A stretch of 64,000 nt of DNA from Branchinecta lynchi (taxonomy: Eukaryota > Arthropoda > Branchiopoda > Anostraca > Branchinectidae). Positions 11,808 through 23,387 of the stretch are shown in pieces. Numbering within the stretch: position 1 is the first letter of the stretch; each line of letters starts with the position of its first letter. The notes below the pieces were generated by a model. It ran no database searches, was not told where the DNA came from, and worked only from the letters and a program-made list of their open reading frames with translations. The stretch covers positions 18,166,489 through 18,230,488 of the forward strand of contig JAKZAP010000022.1 of assembly GCA_023053575.1 (NCBI GenBank), given 5' to 3'. A program made the translations under genes and the position numbers.

Positions 11808-12370
11808 CAATATGCTGAATGCTGTTACATTTCAAATGGATTCGAATGAAATCCAGCTAATCCGGAGATTTGAGGAAAGACAAGGAAACTGACGCGTAGC
11901 CTATTGAGTAATATAACGTGGTTGAGTTGGGATCAAATCACGAGTTTCTGCAATAATTAATTTCTTCAATGACATTATCTGACAAGTGACAAGGGGGCGA
12001 TACACGCGCACAACAATATGCTGAACGCTGTTATATTTCAAATGGATTGGAATGAAATCCTGCTAATCCGGAGATTTGAGAAAAGACAAGGAAACTGACG
12101 CGCTTATAGCGTATAGAGTAATAGAACGTGGTTGAGTTAGGACCATATCGCGAGACAAGTTTTTCACGAGACAATCGGCTTTTGCGCACAACAATATGCT
12201 GAACGCTGTTATATTTCAAATGGATTGGAATGAAATCCGGCTAATCCGGAGATTTGAGAAAAGACAAGGAAACTGACGCGCTTATAGCGTATAGAGTAAT
12301 AGAACGTGGTTGAGCTAGGACCATATCGCGAGACAAGTTTTTCACGAGACAATCGGCTTTTGACAAGTGT
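11808..12370 (+). repeat. Long tandem repeat, ~178-206 bp units
   Basis: CAATATGCTGAA starts at 11808, 12014 and 12192, giving spacings of 206 and 178 bp. The second and third units are nearly identical and include GAAACTGACGCGCTTATAGC and CGCGAGACAAGTTTTTCACG. The first unit is more diverged. Confidence 0.75.
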
Positions 12371-12485
12371 CATTCGGCAAATCCGCACGAGGCAAGAGCA
12401 TTAGACAAATCTTCGAGAGGCAATAATTCACTAGGCAACCCTTCCAAGAGACAACCCGTATTAAGAAAAGTAGGATTAAGACAAT
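12127..12485 (+). repeat. Degenerate GAGACAA minisatellite
   Basis: Short modules with (A/G)GAGACAA or AGGCAA recur about every 16-20 bp. The reverse complement (TTGTCTCGTGAAAA modules) forms a similar patch at 15990-16110. No coding signal is seen. Confidence 0.5.
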
Positions 12486-13355
12486 CAGCTTAGAGTGAGC
12501 TACCGTATATATACTAGAGGGTGCGTGTTATGATAGTAGTCAGTTTGGTTTTAGAAACAGAATGGTGACGACCTCAAAATACCCGACTCGCTAAAAACGC
12601 AGCACCACAAGAAATATTAACGGTATCAGCTTAAAAACGTTATTGAAAATGCCATTGTAGTTAATAAAGCAATAAACAAAGAAGTAACAGGAATTGAAGG
12701 ATGCCGTTCATATCAAATTTCGCTGGAAGCCTCGGTACGAGCTTCTGACATATCTACCATGACAAACTAAAACTTAGCGCCGTAGGAAATTTTTTTTAGT
12801 CCTAGCAAAATTTAACTACTCGTAACAACTTCTACCTTTTAGTTTAGCTTAGACCCCAAATCTCAAACTTAAAACCGCCCCTAAATGATGCGCACTTCAA
12901 CTAAATAGAAATAGGGTAGGACGACGAAAGAGCCGCAATCAAAATTTGTTAAAGCGGCCTTTATTCGGCAATATTCGACTAGGCTATTTCCCACATAACT
13001 CTCGCTTTTAACGTATGTACCGAAGACAAACTTAAACTGAGCGCTGCAGGCGATTTTTTCTGTAATCCGCTTTTAAGGTGGCTGAAATCTTAGGCCTAAG
13101 ACCTCACCTAAATCACGGGCCATTCATCCAGATAGCGAGTAGGCTACTGTGAAAGACGGCGTAGGTAGTTTTGGGAAACATTTATGATCAAATTCTTTTT
13201 CGGACTCCAAACGAAAGAAAGAGCTGCCTGTGATATCACTGATCTGTCAGTGCTCGATAAGTCCCAAACGTGATGAAAGATGAATGATTTACAGGATTTC
13301 GCCAGTTCGGAAGATTCCTGAGGCTTTCGGTGAAGCATCGGAAGGGTTTTATCTA

Positions 13356-13769
13356 AGGCGTAATCTCGCCGTTCCCCGAGGACTCCTCGGGGAATCAAAG
13401 GGAACGGCGAGAATAGAGGGAGTCACTCCACGCGGACTCCACGGAGAAAAACAGCGAGAACACGGGAATGCTTCCAGCATGGATTTTGTTCGAAAAATAG
13501 ATCTGCAGTTGACGAAATTAGTCTGGAGCCACTTTATTTTTGGTTTTGTTTATTCTGATTATTTTTAATTAATTTTACATTGCACCAACACCAGCAAAAA
13601 TTGATTCCCCTCCGAATCTGAAAGGGAGTCCTTTTAGATGATAGTGATGATAATCTGAGCATTCCCCGTCCGTGGGGACTCGCGAGAATACGGGTAGTGA
13701 GTCCCCGGGACAAACAAAAACGCCGGGACTCATCAAGTCGAGTCCGTGGGGAACGGCGAGAGTACGCCT
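13356..13769. mobile_element. MITE I, copy 1
   Basis: The terminal inverted repeats are AGGCGTA(A/T)TCTCGCCGTTCC on the left and the reverse complement on the right. The arms contain further palindromes such as CCCCGAGGACTCCTCGGGG. It is flanked by the 3-bp direct repeat CTA (13353-13355, 13770-13772). Copy 2, at 59328-59736, is inverted and flanked by TTT. A 3-bp target duplication fits PIF/Harbinger-like elements, but no transposase is present to confirm this. Confidence 0.75.
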
Positions 13770-13894
13770 CTAGTTAGAATTTGGTAAATAGATAATGAAT
13801 TTCTTTTGTTGTGTCTTTTTGCATTGTATTGACATGGCCCTCGAGCTTGGAGTAGGATATTTTCCCGGAAGTTGGTACGTGGTAGTCGGTGGTA

Positions 13895-14700
13895 CACTGT
13901 CAGAAGTTTCATATTGCGCATAACACTTTCAAGAATAACACCTTTTCACTTAGAAATAAAGTGTTATGACCAATTAAGTTTATACTATTTCGTGCCTAGA
14001 TCTCCAACAACACCTTCATTAGGTAAAAATAGTACACTGTCAGAAGTTACATAACGACAACAGAAGGATGCGGGATTTCAACAGATAACACTTTGGGATG
14101 TTATCTGTTATGTTTATTTCGTTCCCGTTAATATTTTTTACCAATTGAGGTGTTGTTGGAGATCTAGGCACGAAATAGTGTAGTTAATAAGTTTATACTA
14201 TTTCGTGCCTAGATCTCCAACAACACCTTCATTATGTAAAAATACTACAGTCTCAGAAGTTACATAACGACAACAGAAGGATGCGCGATTTCAACAGATA
14301 ACCCTTTGGGATGTTATCTGTTATGTTTATTTCGTTCCCGTTAATATTTTTTACCAATTGAGGTGTTGTTGGAGATCTAGGCACGAAATAGTGTAGTTAA
14401 TAAGTTTATACTATTTCGTGCCTAGATCTCCAACAACACCTTCATTATGTAAAAATACTACAGTCTCAGAAGTTACATAACGACAACAGAAGGATGCGCG
14501 ATTTCAACAGATAACCCTTTGGGATGTTATCTGTTATGTTTCTTTCGTTCCCGTTAATATTTTTTACCAATTGAAGGTGTTGTTGGAGATCTAGGCACGA
14601 AATAGTGTAAACTTAATTGGTCATGACACTTTATTTCTAAGTGAAAAGGTGTTATTCTTGAAAGCGTTATACGCTATCTGTTATGAAACTTCCGATAGTG
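13895..14700. mobile_element. MITE J with three 213-bp internal palindromic units
   Basis: The ends are CACTGTCAGAAGTTTCATA and the reverse complement of CACTATCGGAAGTTTCATA, flanked by TA on both sides. The core repeats with a 213-bp period (GAAGGATGCGCGATTTCAAC at about 14063, 14276 and 14489). Each unit holds facing copies of CTATTTCGTGCCTAGATCTC. TA target choice and TIRs suggest a Tc1/mariner-related non-autonomous element. Confidence 0.75.
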
Positions 14701-15654
14701 TAGTGCTTCCACTTTGAATTGACACTAAATAAAAACAATGCAATCATCAGGCCCGACATACAGTGCTTACAAAGCCAGTTTATGTGCAAACCTTGCTCTT
14801 CAAGCCAGGGGAAAAAATCAACCTGTTTCTTTTTAAGATAAGGAGATGTTTGCACAAAACCAGACCGGATAATGCTGAAACGTTGCACCACAGGCAACAT
14901 TTTCGAAAATCAGCCTGTTGTCTGCACCACAGAGTGAAAATCACGATTTGGTAGCCGCATTATGTCACTTTGACAAGTTCGAAACATACGACTGACATTC
15001 TAACAAGCTGAACACACGATATTTCGTAGCGTAATATCTATACAACCATACGACCAGTAATAGGTCGTTTGCTGTCGCAACTCACCTAACTGCCTCATAC
15101 GGCAAGCTCAAAACTTCCGACTGTCTCCATTGAAAATTTTTGTCTTTTTTAGTGTCTTTTATTTATTTATTTCATTTACTCCGCTTTTTGAAAATGGCGG
15201 GTTACAAAAAAACTACTTACGATTATGAAATCTCTTTGTAAAATACGAGAAGAAACGGCCATTTTCAGGGAAAGTTCACGTTTGATGTCATTCTGGCAAG
15301 TCCAGACATACGATGTCACTCTGAGAACACAAAACTGCGAATCTGACAAGCTTAAAACAAAGTACTAAAATCTCTGTGTAACCGTACGACCAGAAACATG
15401 TCATTTGGAGGCGAAGTTAACAATTAGGCTAACTGCTTTCTCTGGCAAGCTCAAACATACAACTGTTATTGTGGCAAGCTCTGAACACGACTAAACAACG
15501 TGATTTGTGGGTGAAATTCATGTTTGGTAACTGCCTGTATGTAATTGTGAAGAGCTCATGACATGCGACTGTCATACAGACAAGCTCGAAATATACGACT
15601 CAATGTAGATTGTCTGGAGCATGGGGGTGAGTCATGCCCCCCCCCCCCCTCGAA

Positions 15655-15925
15655 CCGCTCCTGCTGACCACAACCACATAAGTAACCCCGCAGGGATTGT
15701 CAACGACAAAGTTTGGGAGTTAGCGAAGAGAAAAACTGACATTTCGACAAGTATTCCTACCAGAAAAGCCTACAAAGAAGCCCTTCGAGAAGTCTCCGCA
15801 ATCGCCAGCCAAGCTACTGCAGCGATGTCCATGACTTATGCATCGATGAGTTCGCGACTGAACCCCCATGCTGCAGAAAAGTGTCCAGCGTTACCAAAAA
15901 AGAGGGAAGATCTTCAGCTCGGCAG
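15655..15925 (+). pseudogene. FLYWCH-associated coding fragment
   Basis: The frame reads DHNHISNPAG, then a helical, basic segment with TSIPTRKAYKEALREVSAIA, and ends PALPKKREDLQL. In FLYWCH zinc-finger proteins, often linked to MULE-type transposons, the finger ends in an HxH followed by a helical spacer and a P-x-x-(K/R)-x-(R/K)-x-D-(L/I) segment like this one. The upstream finger is absent because family E ends directly before it. It could be a stranded host exon or a transposon scrap; no clear splice sites support an exon. The family assignment is from memory of the pattern. Confidence 0.45.
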
Positions 15926-15979
15926 CCAGTACACCAACATTTATAGTTTTTCTTTATGCCGGGGATTTTCTCACGGAAA

Positions 15980-16120
15980 TTGGTCGAGCAAGGTTTGCCT
16001 CGTGATAATTTGTCTTCTGGTATTTTGTCTTGTGAAAAATTACCAAATGACTGACTTGTCTCACGAAAATTTGGCTAGAAATTTTGTCTCGTGAAAACTT
16101 GTCTCGTGATAGGTACCCGG
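15980..16120. repeat. Degenerate TTGTCTCGTGAAAA minisatellite
   Basis: At least six imperfect 14-18-bp modules (TTTGCCTCGTGATAA, TTGTCTTGTGAAAAA, TTGTCTCACGAAAA, TTGTCTCGTGAAAA and so on). They are the reverse complement of the GAGACAA patch at 12127-12485. Confidence 0.55.
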
Positions 16121-16540
16121 TTGAGATATGATACGAGATTAGCTTCCAGTACGAGTCGACAGTTGATGCCATAAGCCGCCGAAAACCCGGAAAGATCCGG
16201 AGAAACCAGAAATCTCTGGATTGTCCATTGTCGTGTACGAAGACATTTTGAAACAGGTCTTTATCTAACTTTCTCACCCGACTATTAGTTTGATAAGAAT
16301 TAAACAAAAAACGTAAATTTAGTAGAGCATACACATTTTTTTGTTTCAACCCTTTTCTCAACATATCGAAACTTCAACCGGAGGCCGGAAAGACTGCCTC
16401 GTGCAGCGGTGTCGGGGAACTGGGACGCCACGGTCCCCACACAGAATCGCGCGTATAACCGTCGATTGACTTTGAGGTGTCGGCAAAAGAGAACCAAAGG
16501 CAAACGCACCCCGGTCTGGAATCCAAATGAAACCTTTTGT
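16121..16540. other. Unassigned sequence
   Basis: No feature recognised apart from chance open frames on both strands. Confidence 0.4.
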
Positions 16541-17051
16541 GGCCGGACATAGATGGTAAATGTCCTTAGATACAGTCATCGGAGTCAGGACAGCCTAGGG
16601 CCGTGTCTGGTAGCTTACTACATTGTGGAGACTTCACGGGTGCATTGTGGATTCCCTAAGTCGATTCACACTAAGGTTTGCCTATCGAACCACAATAGGC
16701 TATAAACCAGCCAACATACACTAGGCCTTGCAGGCCAGCCCACTCTAAGGAGCTTTAAACAAGACTAATAACAATGACCTAAGGTCCGTAAATAAACAAA
16801 AGGTTTTATTGTCTGGTACTTACAATATAATGTGAAACACCTTTATGAAAAAAGGGTTGTTCCCGGTCGAGACCCCGGAAAAGAAGTGTGGAAGAAGATG
16901 ACTCATGCTCGCCGGGTGAGTCATGAACATGATAAAGTACCAAAGAGTCACGACAGTATAAAAGGTTAAAGGTACTGAACGGAAAGGGACTAGCGCTGCC
17001 TAACGGCGGCACAAGGTAGCAGTGCGGGGAGCAGATGGCACCACCGTAACA
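16541..17051 (-). mobile_element. Truncated LTR, reverse orientation
   Basis: It is related to the LTRs at 48657 and 53446 and to the solo LTR at 3008-3597, sharing GGCCGGACATAGATGGTAAA, GGTCCGTAAATAAACAAAAG and GATGGCACCACCGTAACA. The end that would carry TGTTACGATGAC is missing, so about 65 bp are lost from one side. Confidence 0.7.
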
Positions 17052-17523
17052 GGATTTATCAAAAGTTTTTTTTGCTCTGACGAGTTTTGTAGATGATGAA
17101 TCTGTTTCTGTGGTTTCAGTATTTCTTTGTTTTTCTTGTATTCATGCTTCGCCAGTTGTCCGTTTGGATATGGGTGATAATAGAAATAAATGATATCGTA
17201 GCGTACTATAAGTACTAAATGGTGGCAACCCTGGTTGAACTAACGCCATTTTGAGATAGTCATTGTTTAGTCGTTTTTGTGTTGGATGAAGCTGGAAAGT
17301 AAGGTTTTTTGTTAGTGTATTTTGAAGTGAGATATTAAAGTGTAGTGTGTTTGCGTTTGGTTTTTTCGAATAAGTGGTTTCTATAATCTTTAGTGGTGTT
17401 GATTTTTTTTTTTAAGGTGCAGTGTTGTCAGAGAGTACGTTAGTTTTTTGCTGGTGACAGGTGCCAAAAAAAAAAAAAAAAAAAAAAAAGTTCGTGGTAT
17501 AAATTATTTTTTTGTTTTTAAAT

Positions 17524-18771
17524 ATGAGATCCGTGACAGTGAACGGCGCCCTGAGATACAAGCGAAAGGAGACTGCGTTTCTTAGTTTTGCAGCGTTTAG
17601 GGACGACGAAGTCCCGTCGGAACTTGATGTCCACAGATGGCTAAAAAGCCTAAATGTAAGTAAGGAAAAGCTGGTAGGTATCGACGCAAGCTTCTTGCGA
17701 TACAGAAAAACCTTATACGTGAAATTCACAACTGTCCATGAGCTTGAAAAATTCTTAGCTGACAGTGATAACGGATCGTACGTGTACGCAAAAGGGGATC
17801 TGGAATGGAACATTCTGGTAGAGAGCTGCGAACGGCAGACGACCCTAGTGAAGATTGATCGCGTCCCGTTCGAAATGGACTGCCAAATGGTGGAAAATGA
17901 GCTTCAGAAATACGGCAAAGTGCGATCATGTCGACGAGATTTCTACCGGGGAGCGGATTACATTGAAACCGCAAAAAATAAGGTAAGTGCAATCATGCAG
18001 GTAGAAGAGAAAATACCGTCGTACATCCATGTCGACGGAATGAAACTCCGAGTGTTCTATGAAGGTCAAATAAAGACATGTGGAACCTGCAGTGAACCGG
18101 GACACATGGCAGCCCAATGCCAAAAAGCTCAAAGAAATTATCGGGGCAGAACCGACAGTATGGACGTAAACGTGCTACTCGGTTCCCCCACAGGAACTAG
18201 CCCTGCGAAAGAACACGGAGGAAAGAAGACTGGAGCCCAGATACAGCAAATGCGCACTGGAACACAGGACGAGATACAAGTATGGAACACTGAAGTTTTC
18301 CCCCCACTGAGGCGTGGAACTGAAAGCGAATCAGAGGAAAGGATCGACAAGGAGATAGAAAGAATGAGGCAGGAAATGGAAAGAAAGAAAACGTCACAGG
18401 TAAAAGTCACGAAAGAATTTAAGGACCAGGCTAGAAAGAAAGGTAAGAAAGGATTGCAAGCGGCAAATGAAGAGAACGGCATAGAAATGATACAAACAAG
18501 AGAAAGAAGTGAGTCGGCCCCTTGCGTGAATACGAGAGGCCAAAAAAGAAATCGAATGGACAAAGAGAAGGCCGATGCAAAGATGATGACTGAAACTTCG
18601 TCGTCGCAAGATGCACTCATTACCAGAATAGACAGCATCACCGACATGGTCGATTTGGTATCTGGTATCGTGGCTGATAGCCATAACACGGCAGAACTAA
18701 ATGGGGTCATGGAGGCAGACACCTTAAACACATCAGGCCTATCTGTAGAGTCGCCAGAGGACAAAAGATAA
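17524..18771 (+). CDS. LINE ORF1 (nucleic-acid-binding, CCHC knuckle)
   Basis: The 415-codon ORF is intact from the first in-frame ATG. It starts MRSVTVNG and has an RRM-like alternating pattern over about residues 90-170 (IDRVPFEMDC, ELQKYGKV). It then has IPSYIHVDGMKLRVFYEGQ and one zinc knuckle CGTC...GH...C (C-x2-C-x4-H-x4-C) at about residues 185-199. The C-terminal half is charged, with E/K-rich coiled-coil stretches (about 275-330). This is the Tx1-type ORF1 layout; these proteins coat LINE RNA and help form the ribonucleoprotein. The gap to ORF2 is 44 bp. Confidence 0.85.
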   Translation: MRSVTVNGALRYKRKETAFLSFAAFRDDEVPSELDVHRWLKSLNVSKEKLVGIDASFLRYRKTLYVKFTTVHELEKFLADSDNGSYVYAKGDLEWNILVESCERQTTLVKIDRVPFEMDCQMVENELQKYGKVRSCRRDFYRGADYIETAKNKVSAIMQVEEKIPSYIHVDGMKLRVFYEGQIKTCGTCSEPGHMAAQCQKAQRNYRGRTDSMDVNVLLGSPTGTSPAKEHGGKKTGAQIQQMRTGTQDEIQVWNTEVFPPLRRGTESESEERIDKEIERMRQEMERKKTSQVKVTKEFKDQARKKGKKGLQAANEENGIEMIQTRERSESAPCVNTRGQKRNRMDKEKADAKMMTETSSSQDALITRIDSITDMVDLVSGIVADSHNTAELNGVMEADTLNTSGLSVESPEDKR

Positions 18772-18815
18772 AAAACAAATGAAACCGAAAAGACATACGC
18801 TGGTCCAAAAAATTG

Positions 18816-21800
18816 ATGTCGTTAAATACAAATGGGATTAAACAAAGAAAAAGACAAAAAAGGCTGAAGGAATTCCGAGAAGAAGAAATTGATGTTGCAT
18901 TTTTATAAGAAAATGATTGTGATGATTTGAGAGAGTTAACCCCAGATTACAAGTTCATTACAAATACATCAAAAGGAAACGGAAGTGTCGCAATAATTTT
19001 CAGACCGAATTTCAGCGTTACTGAAGTAAAAACTGACAATGCTGGAAGGATCATGGCAGCAAAAATAAATGAATACAGCGTTATAAATGTGTATGCACCC
19101 TCCGGATCACAAAACAGGAAACAAAGGGAGGAGTTTTTCATAAATGAAATAGCCCCCTTCATGCCAAGAAAAAGTGAGAAAATTATACTTGTAGGGGATT
19201 TCAACTGTATAATAAATAAGCGAGTTGCAGCAGTGAGGGTTGACAACACATGTAAATCGTTAAAGGCACTAGTCAAAGGTATGGATTTGGTTGACATATG
19301 GGAAAAAAGGAAAATAGAGGTAAGTTTTACAAGATACACATGGACTGGAAGTCACGGGGGAGGAGCTAGACTAGACAGATTTTATACAAGCAATGAAGTA
19401 AGCAAGGCTGTAAAAGACATTGAACATAAACTATATACATTTACAGATCACTATGCTGTGATTCTCAGGATGAACGGGTCCGTGAAACAAGCGTATGAGC
19501 CAAACAAGGTATGGAAGCTAAATACAACTGTTCTAAAAGTTCAAGAATTCAATGAATGTATACGTAAGAACTTGGAAAAAATGAAAGAAGAAAAAGACAT
19601 TTGCAAGTCATGGCTGCAAGAAATAAAACCAGCAATCGTCACTGCAGCACAAGAGATATCACGCGACGCTTACCAAACAGAGAAGCAACACCTAAAATTT
19701 CTATACGAAATTCTGTATCAGCTTCGAATAGAGATCAACGAAGGAAAAAACTCAAATAGAGAATATTTTGAGGTGTTGCGAGAGATCAAAGAAATTGAAA
19801 TTAAAAGGGCAGAAGGAATCAAAATAAGAGCCAAAGCAGATGTACAGATACAGAATGAACAGATAACGACGACGCTTCTATGCAAAGAGAAAAATAGAAC
19901 TAGGGCTACAGCGATACAAAATCTAAAGAGTAAAGATGGAAAGTTGATCACGGAAAAGTCGGAAATCCTTAAAGAAGTCAGAGATTATTTCCAGATTGTA
20001 TTTCGAGACAAAGAAACCGAAGATGGGCAGATTAGCAACCAAGTGAAATGTTTCTTGGGAAACCTAAATATCCCGAAACTTGAAGAAGAACAAAACGAAA
20101 CGCTGACACAGGATTTCACGCCGGAAGAAGTAAAGAGAGCCATAGAAGAGACAGAAAATAACAAGTCTCCTGGACTCGACGGTTTGCCTTACGAGTTATA
20201 CAAGAAACACAAGAAGGATTTCTCGGAGATATTTGCCAAAATGTTTAATCAGATACTAAACGACGAAGAGATAATAGCTTTAGACTCAACGGGAGCAATG
20301 AAACTCCTACCAAACAGCGGTGATCTACAAGACTTAAGCAACTGGAGACCTATAACCATCACACCGTGTGACTACCGGATTTTGGCGAAAGTCTTAGCAA
20401 ACAGGTTAAAGAGGGTACTACCCAAAGTACTGAGTAAGCACCAACATGGAGGAGTAGCTAAACGAAAGACTTCGGATGTTCTAGCTTCCATAAGAAACGT
20501 GCTTATTCAGAGCGAGAAATTAAAGAAAAAGCAAAAGGCGAGGCTATGTATCACAACCTTCGATATACGCAAAGCATTTGATAAGCTAAAACGAGTCATC
20601 CTTTTTATAGTAATGGAAACATATGGCATAGATCCGAAATTTATAAAATGGATCGAAAAATTGTATGAGAAAGTACTACAAGTGATTGTCATTGGGAGTC
20701 AAGTAGCCGAAGAATTCGAAGCAGAACTTGGAGTTAGACAAGGTTGTCCCCTCAGTCTACTTTTATTTGAACTATATTTTGACCCTTTGCTGAGATACTT
20801 GGAATCGGAGATAAGAGGAATAAAATTAGCGGACGTAACGCTGAAACTGAAAGCTTTCGTTGACGATCTAAATACCTTTACAAGCAGTGACGAAGATCAT
20901 AAAAAAGCAGTCAGCTGCATTGACAAATATTGTGGGATATTTCGCCTTGAGCTGAACAGGAACAAATGTGAAACCTTGTGCCTTGGAGAAGAGAATGGAA
21001 TGGAAATTAACAACATAAAGCGGGTAGACGAAATAAAAATCTTGGGGGTCAGATTCCAGAAAACGTGGGCTGGGACCGAGAAAGTAAACTGGGATCTCAC
21101 TACTGGAAACTTCAGAAATGCACTGAGTTATGGATATGGAAGGGGCATGACGATTTTCCAGAAGGCCCAATACGTGAACATATACGCATGTCCTATATTG
21201 TGGTATTTCGCAAGCATCTCAATTCCAAAGAAAAAGGGCGTCAAGAAGATTAAGAGTGCAATATATCGCTTTGTATGGCACGGGATCGAGCCACCCCGAA
21301 GCAAAATCACGGACATGTTCTTAAAAAAGGAAGATGGAGGGCTCCAGATAATAGAGATTGGATCAAAATCTAAAGAAATTTGCGTGAAAACACTGGCTGA
21401 AACCATTATCAGCGACCAAGAATCGGAACTGAAGACTTGGTTTACTGGTTACAACGAAAAAAAGTATTTCCCCAGAAAGTTGGAAAACCTTTTTAAAGAA
21501 GCCCGTGACCTGGCTGAAAATAAAATAATTGACTTCGAAAAAGGAACCCTTGATAGGAAGGAAATTAAAGAGTACTATTTCAAAACGGCAAACCTACCTA
21601 ATTTAAAGATGGTACAAGATGGGGAAAAGACGGAAAATGAAGTAAAAGAAATGTTCAGCATTTTGCATGGTCTTATGCTTGCTCCGAAAGTTAAACAACA
21701 TTTGTACCAACAATTAAATAATCTACTACCAACACGAGAACGAAAAAAAAGAATTAACGAGAAAGAAACAGATGTTTGCCAAAGATGCAAGATTGAAACA

Positions 21801-22118
21801 GAAACAATATTGCATGCTTTGATACACTGTGAAGCAGTGATTGAACAAACAGAGCAACTAAAAAATGTGCTACAGGAAATTACAGGTAGCAAAGTTGCCC
21901 TCGAAAATCTCCTACGACTAGAAGGTAATAATGAAGAAGAGAAACAAGACCGATCGGCCACATACATCGTAGCAAATTATAGCTACTACGCGTGGAAAGC
22001 GAGGACACAAGAAAAACAAGAAAGCTATGTTCTGGAAAAGACATTGGCAGCATGGGGGCTGTTCAAAGAGCTGACACAGGAAGGTATGGTAGGTAAACAG
22101 AGCAAAAATTGTAAATAA
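18816..22118 (+). pseudogene. LINE ORF2: APE endonuclease-reverse transcriptase, one nonsense codon
   Basis: The ATG at 18816 opens MSLNTNGIKQ, the start of an APE-type endonuclease. At 18906-18908 a TAA stands where the family usually has Q in the FLQE motif (FL-stop-EN here), consistent with one C-to-T change. The rest is open for 1,069 codons. Visible motifs are LVGDFNC, SHGGGARLDRFYTSN and TDHYAVI in the endonuclease; SPGLDGLPYELYK, TFDIRKAFDK, GVRQGCPLS and AFVDD in the reverse transcriptase; and a late C-x2-C-x10-H-x4-C (VCQRCKIE...HALIHC). Length and motif order fit Tx1-like LINEs. AFVDD replaces the commoner (Y/F)ADD. The product would not be made without readthrough or downstream restart. 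Confidence 0.85.
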
Positions 22119-22423
22119 ATCTATGTTTCAATATTTTGGTATTTACTAATTTTAATTCGTTGATCTTGTTTTGTTTTTTTTACTGGAAATTTGTTTTTTT
22201 TATAAGAAATATAAAAAATGCCCAATAACGCAAGGCCCAGTGAATGTGTTGAGTTGATTATAATTATTAGATAGTGATCAATGTATTTTAAAATATGTTA
22301 TTTAAATGATTTATATAGTGATCAGTGTATTTTTAAATATGTTAGTTAAATGATTTTTTATTTTTTAGTGATGTTTTAGTTGAATGTGTTAATGATGGGA
22401 GCAGCCCCTTGCAGTCGTGGGCG

Positions 22424-22454
<31 letters not shown>

Positions 22455-22982
22455 GTTTCCAGTAAAGCATTTAAGTTTGAAGAGTTTGAATGTATATTTC
22501 AGTAGCCGGAAGGGAAGATTAAATTTTGTATATATATTGAAATAAATTTTCTGGTTTATTGTGTTGTCTTTTGTCCTTGTGTTTGTGCCAGTAAATAGCT
22601 GGGGTTGATGACTTGGTGTGTGAAGGTGTTGAGGATCTTTATTTTTTTTTTTTTTAAGTGTTTATTTTTTAATAGTTTATATTTAGTTGTTTAAAGAAAA
22701 TGTAGTTAAAGAAATTTTTAAAAGATCCAAATGAGAGAATTAATTTCCAAATATTACGGGCGAAAAATCGTAAATAAAATATGGGTTAATTTAAAAAGTT
22801 AGGTGACGTGAATAGTTAAAATTGGGTAAAAATATATTAAAAGTAACGTCACTGAGGGATGGAGGAGTAGCCACAAAAAGTACGAAATATCATTTCTTAG
22901 CTTTTAAGTAATATAAAAATAAGTTAAATTACAAAAGATGCTACGGGAAAAAAAAAAAAAAAAAAAAAAAAAAAATAAGTAC

Positions 22983-23387
22983 ACCATAGGCCTGATTGAT
23001 GATATCTCTGACGTCTCGATATCAGAATTGGCTAAGTCATTAATTCGAATTTTATTACACATGCCAAGAGGTCACAACCTTTAGCCTATTACGATGCAAA
23101 GATGTACTATTATGAACCGTGTATTATTACATATCAAACGTCTGCAAAGCAATTCGAGTTCGGCAACCGTGTAATTTTTCGCTAATCATGCATTGTAAAC
23201 AACAGCATGCATTGTCAACTGATCTAAAAATTGATTATCATAATTACGACTGGATGGGAAGGTACAGTGCTGAGAAGCTTGCGTATGCGGGCTAACTGAA
23301 GCGAAACTGAACGGAAATGTTACGACCAGATACAAAAAAAACAACTCTCAACTCGGTTTATTGACCCACAACATATTTTACAAAATA
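22983..23387. other. Unassigned sequence after the LINE
   Basis: Begins with the target duplication and continues as low-GC sequence with no gene signal. Confidence 0.4.

Larger units (their letters stand above)
12690..15650 (-). repeat. Repeat family E, copy 2 with nested MITEs
   Basis: It is co-linear with the copy at 1-2020 from GATGCCGTTCATATCAAATT to the CGTATG/GAGCTTG modules. Two insertions (13356-13769 and 13895-14700) interrupt it. After the second, sequence resumes as GTGCTTCCACTTTGAATT, matching 1245-1262 in the uninterrupted copy. A short LINE-like 3' end (CCGC...GCGG stem-loop after TTTATTTATTTATT) lies at about 15155-15215. The terminal motif TCTGGAGCATGGGGGTGAG is at 15612. 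Confidence 0.6.
17216..22974 (+). mobile_element. Near full-length Tx1/L1-like LINE
   Basis: It is flanked by the 8-bp target site duplication ATAAGTAC (17208-17215 and 22975-22982). It runs from a 5' UTR starting TAAATGGTGGCAACCC, through ORF1 and ORF2, to a ~27-nt poly(A) tail at 22948-22974. The ORF1 type (CCHC knuckle after an IPSYI...GQIKTC segment), the APE endonuclease and the poly(A) end fit the Tx1 branch of the L1 group. ORF2 carries one visible premature stop. The 3' UTR holds a ~30-nt T-run near 22427-22451. Confidence 0.85.

Noticed and set aside
15954..16364. 136-codon reverse ORF
   Set aside because: It reads antisense through the TTGTCTC minisatellite; composition follows the repeat.
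18138..18764. 208-codon reverse frame inside LINE ORF1
   Set aside because: Antisense shadow of a long, motif-supported sense ORF.
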